Assembly (NCBI RefSeq): GCF_003363755.1
Contig: NZ_CP031396.1
Location: 1,736,001-1,800,000 of the forward strand
Direction: 5' to 3'
Length of the DNA: 64,000 nt
From: Pseudomonas protegens
Lineage (GTDB): Bacteria > Pseudomonadota > Gammaproteobacteria > Pseudomonadales > Pseudomonadaceae
The position numbers were made by a program, and so were the translations under genes. Under the pieces are notes generated by a model. That model ran no database searches and was not told where the DNA came from. It worked only from the letters and a program-made list of their open reading frames with translations. Shown one piece after another: positions 9,467 through 19,327 of this stretch (within the stretch, counting starts at the first letter, position 1; each line of letters begins with the position of its first letter).

Positions 9467-10175
9467 CGAAGGCACTCAGCACATAGCCCTTGCCCCACAC
9501 CGTACGCACTTCACGTTCGCTGTAGCCCAGCGCCTTGAGCTTGCGACGTATCTGACTGACATGCATGTCCAAACTGCGATCGTGGGCCGCATACCCGCGT
9601 TGCAGGACATGCTGATAAAGGAAGGCCTTGCTCAGCACCTCATCGACGTTGCGGTGCAGGGTTTCCAGCAGGCGGTATTCGCTACGGGTAAGGCCGGCCG
9701 GGCGCTCGGCAAAGAACACGTCACACAGCTCGTCATCAAAACGCAGGCTCTGCACGCTGCTGCTGAGTTTCGGTGGTGTCGGCCGCCGGTCCAGGGCCAC
9801 TCGCCGCAGGATGGCTTCGATGCGTACCCGCAGCTCGGCCATGCTGAAGGGCTTGGGCAAGTAGTCGTCGGCGCCCAGGCGGAATCCACTGATGCGATCG
9901 GCCTCTGCTCCCAGGGCCGACATCAGCAGCACCGGCGTGGAGTGACTCCGGCGAAAGTGGGTCAGCACCTCCAGGCCGTCCATGCCCGGTAACAGGATGT
10001 CCATCAACACCACATCGAAGGCTTGCCGACGCGCGATCCCCAGACCTTCCTGGCCGTTCTGGCACCAGGTCACGGCAAAGCCGCAGCGCCCCAGCTGCTC
10101 ATGCACATAGGCACCGAGCACCGGGTCGTCTTCAATTGCCAGGATACGGGGAGGCTCAACAGCTACGGGAGTCAT
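9453..10175 (-). CDS. OmpR-family response regulator, PirR position
   Basis: Cognate regulator of the downstream kinase, 240 aa. The REC domain begins RILAIEDDP with acidic pair ED and phospho-acceptor in DVVLMDILLPGMDG, then Thr/Lys positions LMSALG and DDYLPKPF. The C-terminal winged helix (LTRSEYRLLETL ... DRSLDMHVSQIRRKLK ... VWGKGYVL) is of the OmpR/PhoB type. The ATG at 10175 is chosen; a TTG start 13 codons earlier is possible because the ribosome site is weak. It is divergent from gacS across about 220 bp. By position it is a PirR counterpart, an inference from P. aeruginosa gene order. Confidence 0.87.
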   Translation of the reverse strand: MTPVAVEPPRILAIEDDPVLGAYVHEQLGRCGFAVTWCQNGQEGLGIARRQAFDVVLMDILLPGMDGLEVLTHFRRSHSTPVLLMSALGAEADRISGFRLGADDYLPKPFSMAELRVRIEAILRRVALDRRPTPPKLSSSVQSLRFDDELCDVFFAERPAGLTRSEYRLLETLHRNVDEVLSKAFLYQHVLQRGYAAHDRSLDMHVSQIRRKLKALGYSEREVRTVWGKGYVLSAFDELV

Positions 10176-10393
10176 TAGCTTCTGCAAGTCATTCTCAGTT
10201 GGGCGATTATTCAAGATTGCCCGGTTTGCGGCAACCAGCGCCTTGGTCGTAGCCCCCTATCCGCCCTCCGGCTGTCGGCTAACGGTCTGCAATTTGCCAA
10301 GATCAGCCCCTGGCAAATCGTTACACTGCGCAGGTGGCGCATCACGGACGTGCCCGTCGACCTTTCAAAACAGCGTGGAAGCAGGAGAGTTGC

Positions 10394-13147
10394 GTGCTCA
10401 AGAAACTGGGAATCAAAGGCCGCGTACTGTTGCTGACCTTACTGCCCACCAGCCTGATGGCTTTGGTACTGGGCGGCTACTTCACCTGGATGCAGCTCTC
10501 CGACCTGCAGACCCAACTGCTGCAGCGCGGCGAAATGATCGCCGAACAACTGGCCTCCCTGGTGGCGCCGGCGATGGGCAACCGCAACTCGCCGATGCTC
10601 GAACGCATCGCCACCCAAGCCCTGGAACAGCAGGACGTACGCGCGGTGTCATTCCTTGCCCCCGATCGCACGCTCATGGCCCACGCCGGCCCCAGCATGC
10701 TCAATCCACCGCCCAGCGATAACAGCACCCACATCATGCAACGCAGTGGGAATGACGCGACCCGCTACCAACTGCCGGTCTTCGGCCGCCACCGCAATCT
10801 GGCCGGTGACCTGATCCCCGATGAATCAGACCGTTTGCTGGGCTGGGTGGAACTGGAGCTGTCCCACAGCGGCATGCTGTTGCGCGGTTACCGCAGCCTG
10901 TTCGCCAGTCTGCTGTTGATTGCCGCCGGCCTGGCCGGTGCTGCCCTGCTGGCAGTGCGCATGGGGCGGACCATCAACAACCCGCTGACCCAGATCAAGC
11001 AGGCCGTGGCGCAACTCAAGGACGGCAACCTGGAAACCCGCTTGCCGCCCTTGGGCAGCCAGGAGCTGGATGAGCTGGCCTCGGGCATCAATCGCATGGC
11101 CAGCACCCTGCAGAATGCCCAGGAAGAACTGCAGCACAGCATCGATCAGGCCACCGAAGACGTGCGCCAGAACCTGGAAACCATCGAGATCCAGAACATC
11201 GAGCTGGACCTGGCGCGCAAGGAAGCCCTGGAAGCCAGCCGCATCAAGTCGGAGTTCCTGGCCAACATGAGCCATGAGATCCGCACGCCCCTCAATGGCA
11301 TTCTCGGTTTCACCCACCTACTGCAGAAAAGCGAGCTGACACCGCGCCAGCTGGATTACCTGGGCACCATCGAAAAATCCGCCGACAGCCTGTTGGGGAT
11401 CATCAACGAGATCCTCGACTTCTCGAAAATCGAAGCCGGCAAGCTGGTGCTCGACAGCATTCCGTTCAACCTGCGGGACTTGCTGCAGGACACCTTGACC
11501 ATCCTCGCGCCGGCAGCCCACGCCAAGCAGCTGGAACTGGTGAGCCTGGTCTATCGGGATACGCCTTTGTCCCTGGTGGGCGATCCACTGCGGCTCAAGC
11601 AGATCCTCACCAATCTGGTGAGCAACGCCATCAAGTTCACCCGCGAAGGCACCATCGTCGCCCGGGCGATGCTGGAAGAAGAACACGAAGACAGCGTGCA
11701 ACTGCGCATCAGCATTCAAGACACCGGCATCGGCCTGTCCAACCAGGATGTTCGCGCTCTGTTCCAGGCCTTCAGCCAGGCCGACAACTCGCTGTCGCGG
11801 CAACCCGGCGGCACCGGGCTGGGGCTGGTGATCTCCAAACGCCTGATCGAACAGATGGGTGGCGAAATCGGAGTCGACAGCACCCCGGGCGAAGGCTCGG
11901 AATTCTGGATCAGCCTGAACCTGCCGAAAACCCGCGATGACGCCGAGGACCTGCCGGGTCCACCATTGCTGGGGCGCCGCGTAGCGGTGCTGGAGAATCA
12001 CGAACTGGCCCGTCAGGCCCTGCAGCATCAACTGGAAGACTGCGGCCTGGAAGTGACCCCGTTCAACACCCTGGACGCCCTGACCAATGGCATTACCGGC
12101 GTACACCAAAGCGACCAGGCCATTGACCTGGCCGTGCTCGGCATCACCACCAACGACATGTCTCCCGAACGCCTGAGCCAGCACATCTGGGACCTGGAAC
12201 ACCTGGGCTGCAAAGTCCTGGTGCTGTGCCCGACCACCGAACAGACGCTGTTCCACCTGTCAGTCCCCAACCCCCACAGCCAGTTGCAGGCCAAGCCGGC
12301 CTGCACCCGCAAACTGCGTCGCGCCCTGTCTGACCTGGTCACCCCGCGCCGGGCCCGCAGCGAGCCGGAGGAAAGCCTCTCCAGCCGTGCGCCACGGGTC
12401 CTGTGTGTCGACGACAACCCGGCCAACCTGCTGCTGATCCAGACCTTGCTGGAGGACATGGGCGCCAAGGTGCTGGCGGTGGACAACGGTTACGCAGCCC
12501 TGAACGCGATCCAGAACGAACCTTTCGACCTGGTGATGATGGACGTGCAAATGCCGGGCATGGACGGCCGACAAAGTACCGAGGCGATCCGCCAATGGGA
12601 AAGCGAGCGCCATGGCACGCCACTGCCCATCGTGGCCCTGACCGCCCATGCCATGGCCAACGAAAAACGCGCCCTGCTGCAAAGCGGCATGGACGATTAC
12701 CTGACCAAGCCCATCAGTGAACGGCAGCTGGCCCAGGTGGTACTGAAATGGACCGGGCTGGCCTTGCGCAATCAGGGCCCGGAGCGAGCCAATGAACGCT
12801 CGGAACTGAACCTGGAGCTGCAAGTGCTGGATCAGGACGAAGGCCTGCGCCTGGCGGCCGGCAAGGCTGATCTGGCGGCGGACATGCTGGCCATGTTGCT
12901 GGCCTCACTGGAGGCCGATCGCGAGGCGATCAACGCCGCTCGTGCAGCCAACGACCACAGCGCCCTGATCGAACGGGTCCACCGCCTGCACGGAGCCACC
13001 CGATATTGCGGAGTGCCGCAGTTGCGCGCCGCCTGCCAGCGCAGCGAAACCCTGCTCAAGCAGGAAGACGTCAAAGCCTTTGCCGCTCTGGATGAGCTGG
13101 ACCACGCCATCAGCCGTCTCGCCGCCGAAGCGCGGATCAACGCCTGA
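10394..13147 (+). CDS. gacS: Hybrid sensor kinase GacS
   Basis: Global activator kinase of the Gac/Rsm cascade: it passes phosphate to GacA, which turns on rsmX/Y/Z small RNAs that titrate RsmA. The GTG at 10394 after GCAGGAG gives 917 aa (VLKKLGIKGRVLLL...); the 20 codons in front are not GacS-like. Layout: TM1 at about 10-31, periplasmic loop, TM2 around 166-190, HAMP, HisKA with SHEIRTPLNG (His294), HATPase (NLVSNAIKF, DTGIGL, GTGLGL), a degenerate receiver, an active receiver with MMDVQMPGMDG (Asp717), and a C-terminal HPt with VHRLHGATRYCG (His863). All phosphorelay residues are present, so it looks functional. ldhA follows, as in other pseudomonads. Confidence 0.97.
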   Translation: MLKKLGIKGRVLLLTLLPTSLMALVLGGYFTWMQLSDLQTQLLQRGEMIAEQLASLVAPAMGNRNSPMLERIATQALEQQDVRAVSFLAPDRTLMAHAGPSMLNPPPSDNSTHIMQRSGNDATRYQLPVFGRHRNLAGDLIPDESDRLLGWVELELSHSGMLLRGYRSLFASLLLIAAGLAGAALLAVRMGRTINNPLTQIKQAVAQLKDGNLETRLPPLGSQELDELASGINRMASTLQNAQEELQHSIDQATEDVRQNLETIEIQNIELDLARKEALEASRIKSEFLANMSHEIRTPLNGILGFTHLLQKSELTPRQLDYLGTIEKSADSLLGIINEILDFSKIEAGKLVLDSIPFNLRDLLQDTLTILAPAAHAKQLELVSLVYRDTPLSLVGDPLRLKQILTNLVSNAIKFTREGTIVARAMLEEEHEDSVQLRISIQDTGIGLSNQDVRALFQAFSQADNSLSRQPGGTGLGLVISKRLIEQMGGEIGVDSTPGEGSEFWISLNLPKTRDDAEDLPGPPLLGRRVAVLENHELARQALQHQLEDCGLEVTPFNTLDALTNGITGVHQSDQAIDLAVLGITTNDMSPERLSQHIWDLEHLGCKVLVLCPTTEQTLFHLSVPNPHSQLQAKPACTRKLRRALSDLVTPRRARSEPEESLSSRAPRVLCVDDNPANLLLIQTLLEDMGAKVLAVDNGYAALNAIQNEPFDLVMMDVQMPGMDGRQSTEAIRQWESERHGTPLPIVALTAHAMANEKRALLQSGMDDYLTKPISERQLAQVVLKWTGLALRNQGPERANERSELNLELQVLDQDEGLRLAAGKADLAADMLAMLLASLEADREAINAARAANDHSALIERVHRLHGATRYCGVPQLRAACQRSETLLKQEDVKAFAALDELDHAISRLAAEARINA

Positions 13148-13210
13148 TCCAGGACAAGACCTGCCCGGCGCCCGGCCTGCATGCTGGGCGTCCCGACCAA
13201 GGATGCAAGC

Positions 13211-14200
13211 ATGCGTACGATTCTTTTCAGCAGCCAGACCTACGACCGTGAAAGTTTTCTCGGCGCCAGCCTGCCCACGGGTATCGAACTGCAATTCCAG
13301 GCCGCCCGCCTGAGCCTGGACACCGCGGCCCTGGCCGAGCGCCATGAAGTGGTCTGTGCCTTTATCAACGACGACCTGAGCGCTCCGGTGCTGGAGCAAC
13401 TGGCCGCCGGCGGTACCCGGCTGATCGCCCTGCGTTCAGCCGGCTACAACCATGTCGACCTGCCCGCCGCCAAGCGCCTGGGCCTGGATGTGGTCCGGGT
13501 CCCGGCCTACTCGCCCCATGCCGTGGCGGAACATGCGGTGGCCCTGATCCTGGCGCTGAACCGACGCCTGCATCGAGCCTACAATCGCACCCGTGAAGGC
13601 GACTTCACCCTTCACGGCCTGACCGGCTTCGATCTGGTGGGCAAGACCGTGGGCATTGTCGGCACCGGGCAGATCGGCGCCACCTTCGCTCGCATCATGG
13701 CCGGCTTCGGCTGCCAATTGCTGGCTTACGACCCCTTCCCCAACCCTGCCGTCGAGGCCCTGGGGGCCCGCTACCTGAGCCTGCCGGAGCTACTGGCCCA
13801 GGCGCAGATCATCAGCCTGCACTGCCCACTCACCAACGACAGTCGCTACCTGATCAACCAGGACAGCCTGGCGCACATGCAGCCCGGGGCCATGCTGATC
13901 AATACCGGGCGTGGCGGCCTGGTGGATACACCGGCGCTGATCGACGCGCTCAAGAGCGGCCAACTGGGTTACCTGGGGCTTGACGTCTATGAAGAGGAAG
14001 CCCAACTGTTCTTCGAGGACCGTTCCGACCTGCCCCTGCAGGATGACGTGCTGGCCCGGCTGCTGACCTTCCCCAATGTGATAGTCACCGCGCACCAGGC
14101 CTTCCTGACCCATGAGGCCCTGGCGGCCATCGCCGACACCACGTTGCACAACATCGCCAGCTGGGCTGCGGGCCAGCCGCAAAATCAGGTCCGAGGCTGA
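13211..14200 (+). CDS. ldhA: D-lactate dehydrogenase (2-hydroxyacid dehydrogenase)
   Basis: NADH-dependent reduction of pyruvate to D-lactate, fermentative type. The 329-aa product has the nucleotide-binding VGIVGTGQIGATFARI (about residues 147-162), the SLHCPLTNDS segment, the catalytic Arg in NTGRGGLVDT, the catalytic Glu in LGLDVYEEE and the catalytic His in TAHQAFLT. The ATG at 13211 (MRTILFSSQTYD) follows AAGGA; an upstream Met would add ten uncharacteristic residues. It lies 63 bp after gacS on the same strand. Confidence 0.93.
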   Translation: MRTILFSSQTYDRESFLGASLPTGIELQFQAARLSLDTAALAERHEVVCAFINDDLSAPVLEQLAAGGTRLIALRSAGYNHVDLPAAKRLGLDVVRVPAYSPHAVAEHAVALILALNRRLHRAYNRTREGDFTLHGLTGFDLVGKTVGIVGTGQIGATFARIMAGFGCQLLAYDPFPNPAVEALGARYLSLPELLAQAQIISLHCPLTNDSRYLINQDSLAHMQPGAMLINTGRGGLVDTPALIDALKSGQLGYLGLDVYEEEAQLFFEDRSDLPLQDDVLARLLTFPNVIVTAHQAFLTHEALAAIADTTLHNIASWAAGQPQNQVRG

Positions 14201-14290
14201 AATCCCGGTCACGGCCTGATCGAAGGTCGCCTGCCCGCAACCTGCGGCGCAGGGGCCCGTGCTAGCATACGCGGCAGATTTGGAGGACCC

Positions 14291-14728
14291 ATGGTCGAAC
14301 ACGATTTCCGCTACAACCTGATGAACCCGCAACACACCCTGATCGAATGCCGCGCCCTGGTACCGGGTCGTTATCAAGTCACCGGCAACGGTGGTTCGAT
14401 CCGTACCGACGACGTGCTGCTGGTCACACTCAAGGGCAGCAAGGACCTGTCCATGCGCCTGACAGTGGACACCGTCCGCCACCTGATCAATCCGGTCGGC
14501 CAATGGGTCGCCGTGGCCCGTGGCCCGGTATTCGGCGAACTGGCGATTCATCAATGGCAAGTCAACTGCGACAGCTGCACAGCAGAGCTGAACTTCGAGT
14601 TCGCAGTGGACGCCAAGCTCGGCACCAAGGCCCAGAAACCTGCCGCCAGCGCACGCATTGCCGAGCTGGGCTGGGCCAGTGAGGGTGAACGCCACCTCTG
14701 CCCGAAATGCCAGCAGGCCGGCCAATGA
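14291..14728 (+). CDS. Conserved hypothetical protein with two CxxC motifs
   Basis: Unknown function, 145 aa; I believe counterparts sit at the same place in other pseudomonads. No signal peptide. The middle is beta-rich (LMNPQHTLIECRALVPGRYQVTG is followed by DDVLLVTLKGS); two cysteine pairs, CDSC near residue 95 and CPKC near residue 138, could bind one zinc ion. GGAGG precedes the ATG at 14291. Its stop overlaps the start of the next lipoprotein gene by ATGA, so the two proteins are made in step. Confidence 0.75.
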   Translation: MVEHDFRYNLMNPQHTLIECRALVPGRYQVTGNGGSIRTDDVLLVTLKGSKDLSMRLTVDTVRHLINPVGQWVAVARGPVFGELAIHQWQVNCDSCTAELNFEFAVDAKLGTKAQKPAASARIAELGWASEGERHLCPKCQQAGQ

Positions 14729-15129
14729 AACGCCTGGCGCTGACTGCGGCACTGGGGGCCGGCCTGATGGGCTGCGCCGCCGAGCCGCTGAAGCTGCAGC
14801 AGGATCGCAGTTACGTCCTGGAGTGGATCGGCGAACGGCCACTGATCGATTACAGCCACCTGACCATCACCTTGGGTGAAGACGGTCGCGCCTATGGCAA
14901 TGGCGGATGCAACCACTGGTTCGCGCCTTACACTCTGGACGGCGAAAAGCTCCGTTTCGGCAAGGTAGGCAGCACCCGCAAACTCTGTGCTCCAGCCTTG
15001 ATGGAGCAGGAACGGCGCTTCCTCCAGGCCTTGGAAAGCGTGGAGCGCTGGGATGTTTCGCCGATCGAGCAAGTGCGCTTCTGGCCTGCCGAAGGCAAGC
15101 CGCTGCGCTGGTGGCTGGAAGAAGGCTGA
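14725..15129 (+). CDS. META-domain lipoprotein
   Basis: Predicted lipoprotein, 134 aa. The start at 14725 (MKRLALTAALGAGLMGC) gives a lipobox ending at Cys17; the longer frame from 14707 would spoil the signal. The mature part resembles META/HslJ-type domains: ITLGEDGRAYGNGGCNHWFAPYTLDG near residues 49-75, then a C-terminal strand pair. HslJ-like proteins are linked to heat and novobiocin tolerance in E. coli; no role is shown here. It is coupled by a 4-bp overlap to the CxxC protein. Confidence 0.8.
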   Translation: MKRLALTAALGAGLMGCAAEPLKLQQDRSYVLEWIGERPLIDYSHLTITLGEDGRAYGNGGCNHWFAPYTLDGEKLRFGKVGSTRKLCAPALMEQERRFLQALESVERWDVSPIEQVRFWPAEGKPLRWWLEEG

Positions 15130-15200
15130 TCCGAACCGGGGCAGGTTGACCCCAACGCCTGCGACCGCCGACGCTATCAGCGGCTGCAGGCAGTCCCCCA

Positions 15201-15665
15201 TCAATGACCGCGCAGGGCCTGCAATTTTGCCAGTACACCCGCGGCGGTCTGCTCGCCCAGCAGTTGCTCACGCACCTTGCCCTTGTCGTCAATGATGTAG
15301 GTCACCGGCAGCGCCTCGCTGCGTGGCAAATCGAAGAGTTGCTCGGGATTCTGCGCCAGCACCGTGAACTTGATCCCCAGCTTCTCACTGGCGTTCTTGA
15401 GCTCCTCGCCCTGCACATTGTCAAAATTGACCCCCAGCACGGTGGCCGACTGCCCTTTGAGCTGCTCGTTCAGGGCATTCAATTCCGGCACTTCTGTGCG
15501 GCAAGGCCCGCACCACTCCGCCCAGTAGTTGAGCACCAGCCATTGCTTGTCGAGGCGCTCGGCGGCGACTTTCTGGCCGTATTGGTCGACCCCGTAGTCA
15601 TTCCCGCAGCCGCCCAGCAATAGGGTGGTGAATATCGCCAATGCTGCTGCCAATTGCCTTGCCAT
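15201..15665 (-). CDS. TlpA-type thiol-disulfide reductase lipoprotein
   Basis: Membrane-anchored thioredoxin-fold protein, 154 aa. The lipobox LLGGC puts the lipidated Cys at about residue 20. The redox motif is WAEWCGPC near residues 48-55 and the cis-Pro loop is EALPVTYIIDD. The family supplies reducing power to periplasmic targets such as cytochrome c assembly or sulfenylated proteins; the specific partner is unknown. It is convergent with the META lipoprotein and divergent from arsC. Confidence 0.88.
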   Translation of the reverse strand: MARQLAAALAIFTTLLLGGCGNDYGVDQYGQKVAAERLDKQWLVLNYWAEWCGPCRTEVPELNALNEQLKGQSATVLGVNFDNVQGEELKNASEKLGIKFTVLAQNPEQLFDLPRSEALPVTYIIDDKGKVREQLLGEQTAAGVLAKLQALRGH

Positions 15666-15804
15666 GCCGTGCTTCCTGTGTTGAAGGGTGCCTTGAAAAA
15701 TGATCGATGACCGATAATCGCTGCGACCTATCGACTCCCAAGGTTCAGGAGAGTCCGTCGCGCGGGTAGAATAGCCGCCACCTTACGCAAGATGCGACCC
15801 GCAC

Positions 15805-17175
<1,371 letters not shown>

Positions 17176-17196
17176 CGCCCCGCTCCCCTCTGGTTT

Positions 17197-17220
17197 CCCC
17201 GGGCATGACATCGCCCGGGG
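17197..17220 (+). terminator. GC-rich hairpin after DUF2069
   Basis: CCCCGGGC at 17197-17204 pairs with GCCCGGGG at 17213-17220 around an 8-base loop. There is no T run, so it may be a weak or Rho-assisted terminator. Confidence 0.5.
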
Positions 17221-17300
17221 ACCTTGCATCGCCGTTTCGGCGCCCCCACCTTGGTCAGCAGACTTCTTGACCCATACTCCCGAACCAACCCGGAGCAGGC

Positions 17301-17972
17301 ATGCACGATTACAAATGGTTGAACGAATACTGTCTTAATCGCTTCGGTTGCGCCGCAGCCCTGGAAGCCCAGTTGCCGACGCCAGCGAACAACGACTACC
17401 TGCGTTCATTGAGCGCTGATCGCTACTTGTCGACCCTGGCGTTGCGGGTTTTTCGCGCCGGGTTGAAACACAGCCTGGTGGACGCCAAATGGCCGGCCTT
17501 CGAACAAGTGTTCTTTGGCTTCGATCCAGACAAAGTGGTGCTCATGGGCGCCGAGCATCTGGAGCGACTGATGCAGGACACACGGATCATTCGCCATCTG
17601 GGCAAGCTCAAGAGTGTGCCGCGCAATGCCCAGATGATCCTTGATGTCGAAAAGCAGCACGGCAGTTTCGGCGCCTTCATTGCCGACTGGCCGGTCCAGG
17701 ACATCACTGGGCTCTGGCAATACCTGGCCAAGCACGGCAACCAGATGGGGGGGCTTTCCGCCCCACGTTTCCTGCGCATGGTGGGCAAGGACACGTTCAT
17801 CCCCACGTGGGACGTCGTGGCGGCCCTCAATGCCCAGAACATCATCGACAAGGTGCCCAGCAGCAAGCGTGACCAGGCCCTGGTTCAGGAAGTATTCAAC
17901 CAGTGGCAGCAAGAAAGTGGTCGACCACTGTGCCAGCTGTCGGCGATGCTGGCCTACACCGTCAATCACTGA
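17301..17972 (+). CDS. DNA-3-methyladenine glycosylase I-like protein
   Basis: Base-excision repair glycosylase candidate of the Tag superfamily, 223 aa. The mid-region FRAGLKHSLVDAKWPAFEQVFFGFD and the later RIIRHLGKLKSVPRNAQ match the Tag pattern in which a buried Trp and Glu read 3-methyladenine (here W and E in AKWPAFEQ). The N-terminal zinc cysteines of classical Tag (C..W) are not obvious, so it may be a diverged branch. It is a single gene between hairpins, with CGGAGC ahead of the ATG. Confidence 0.75.
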   Translation: MHDYKWLNEYCLNRFGCAAALEAQLPTPANNDYLRSLSADRYLSTLALRVFRAGLKHSLVDAKWPAFEQVFFGFDPDKVVLMGAEHLERLMQDTRIIRHLGKLKSVPRNAQMILDVEKQHGSFGAFIADWPVQDITGLWQYLAKHGNQMGGLSAPRFLRMVGKDTFIPTWDVVAALNAQNIIDKVPSSKRDQALVQEVFNQWQQESGRPLCQLSAMLAYTVNH

Positions 17973-17995
17973 TCCCCCGTCACCAACATGGCTCT

Positions 17996-18015
17996 CTGCC
18001 CGGCACAACGGGCAG
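17996..18015 (+). terminator. Hairpin after the glycosylase gene
   Basis: CTGCCCG-gcacaa-CGGGCAG, 23 bp past the stop, without a T run. Confidence 0.5.
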
Positions 18016-18402
18016 GGAAACATCCGCTCTCAAACTCCTCCAGCTCAAGCTGACAATAAGCTGAACTAAACCTAGGTTTTTTCTTCCGCTGTTTATTATC
18101 GGATAAAGTTCACTTCGCACTTGCCGCAACGATAAGAGCGATAGATAGACAGTTAACTGCAGCCACATTCTGCGGGCCAATAGATGAATAAGGCCTGACC
18201 GCAAAGCACTGATCAGGCCAACAACCTGAACCCAGGCTGTCAGGTTTAAAAGAACTGTCGCCATTCATTCGTTTTTTTCACATTGCTTTCACTCTCCGCC
18301 CACCTGGCCCGACCTAAATTGGCCCCAGTTGCGGCGAGGGCAGCGGTGAGCGCATGCCGTTCTTTTCAGAACTCCTGGCAAAAACCTAATCAGGTAAACG
18401 AC
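18016..18402 (+). promoter_or_regulatory. AT-rich control region before the LPS cassette
   Basis: About 390 bp with no convincing gene and lower GC than its flanks. It holds the 12-bp palindrome AAACCTAGGTTT at 18068-18079 running into a T stretch, a dyad GTTCT-tttc-AGAAC at 18359-18372, and a lone CTGAAC at 18226-18231 like the PhoP half-sites seen before oprH but without a second half at 11 bp. The promoter of the ais-like gene should lie here, but no -35/-10 pair stands out. Confidence 0.35.
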
Positions 18403-19068
18403 GTGCTCAATACTGCTGAATCCGGTACTGGCGGCAAGACAACCCGCAGCGTGCGCATCCTGGCTGGCGTCTGTGGGGCAGCCCTGGCAATCCTCGTCTG
18501 CGGCTTTGTCCTGTGGCCAGCCACACCACTGGACCTGGGTGTCGACAACCAGATGCAGCAAGCCGGCTTCTATCGCCACTGGCAAGACGGCGAGGTGATT
18601 GCCCTGGTGCGACATGCCGAGCGCTGCGACCGCTCCGCCAATCCCTGCCTGGGGCCTGCCGATGGCATCACCCTGCCTGGAAGCCGCATGGCAAGCGACG
18701 TGGGCCAGGCATTCCGTACTCTGGGCATGGCCTCCACCGACGTCATCAGCAGCCCGGCAACCCGTACCCGGCAAACCTCGGAATTCATGTTCAAGCGGCC
18801 GGTGCAGACCCAGGACTGGCTGAGCAACTGCGGCAAACACTTCGAAGACCAGATCAAGACGCACAAGTTGTTCAAGCGCAACCTGATCCTGGTTACCCAC
18901 AGCGATTGCATCAGTGACCTGGAAAGCCAGCTGGGCTTTGAACATGCACTGGCCAGTCATTACGCCAGTTCGCTATTTGTCACCCTGAACGTGAACGGAA
19001 CCATGGAAGTACTGGGCATTATCAATGCTGAAAGCTGGCGACAAACTCTTAAGGGCCCTCTCGAGTAA
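18403..19068 (+). CDS. Ais/PmrG-type LPS phosphatase (histidine phosphatase fold)
   Basis: Probable periplasmic phosphatase acting on LPS core phosphate, 221 aa. An N-terminal anchor (VRILAGVCGAALAILVCGFVLW, about residues 15-36) precedes the catalytic ALVRHAERCDRSANPC, close to the Ais motif RHGERCDRS; SSPATRTRQTSEF and the second His in LVTHSDC complete the branch-2-like site. The GTG at 18403 was chosen since the 40 codons upstream show no export or family features. In enterobacteria, ais/pmrG lies next to the arn genes and is PmrA-controlled; here arnT follows 259 bp on, supporting a lipid-A/core-modification role. Confidence 0.78.
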   Translation: MLNTAESGTGGKTTRSVRILAGVCGAALAILVCGFVLWPATPLDLGVDNQMQQAGFYRHWQDGEVIALVRHAERCDRSANPCLGPADGITLPGSRMASDVGQAFRTLGMASTDVISSPATRTRQTSEFMFKRPVQTQDWLSNCGKHFEDQIKTHKLFKRNLILVTHSDCISDLESQLGFEHALASHYASSLFVTLNVNGTMEVLGIINAESWRQTLKGPLE

Positions 19069-19327
19069 CTTTCAACTATTTTTAACAACTTCCCAACAGA
19101 CTTCACTCAAAAAGCAGACACACTCACTCGCCAACTAATTGAGCTTATAAGCCCCTAAACCAATAGAGCGCCCCTCTCACTTACAACAAGGTCTATCAAA
19201 CAGGCGAAGCCAAGTATATTTTTAAAACTTGAGAACCCCGAGCACTCGACAACAATTTACAGTTCATCAGTCGTACCTGATGAATGTAGCGAAGTACCGT
19301 TTTCAACACATGACTCAGAGGACACAA

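Noticed and set aside
18226..18242. PhoP box upstream of the Ais-type gene
   Set aside because: One CTGAAC half-site is present, but the sequence 11 bp away (CTGTCA) does not match and the orientation points the wrong way.
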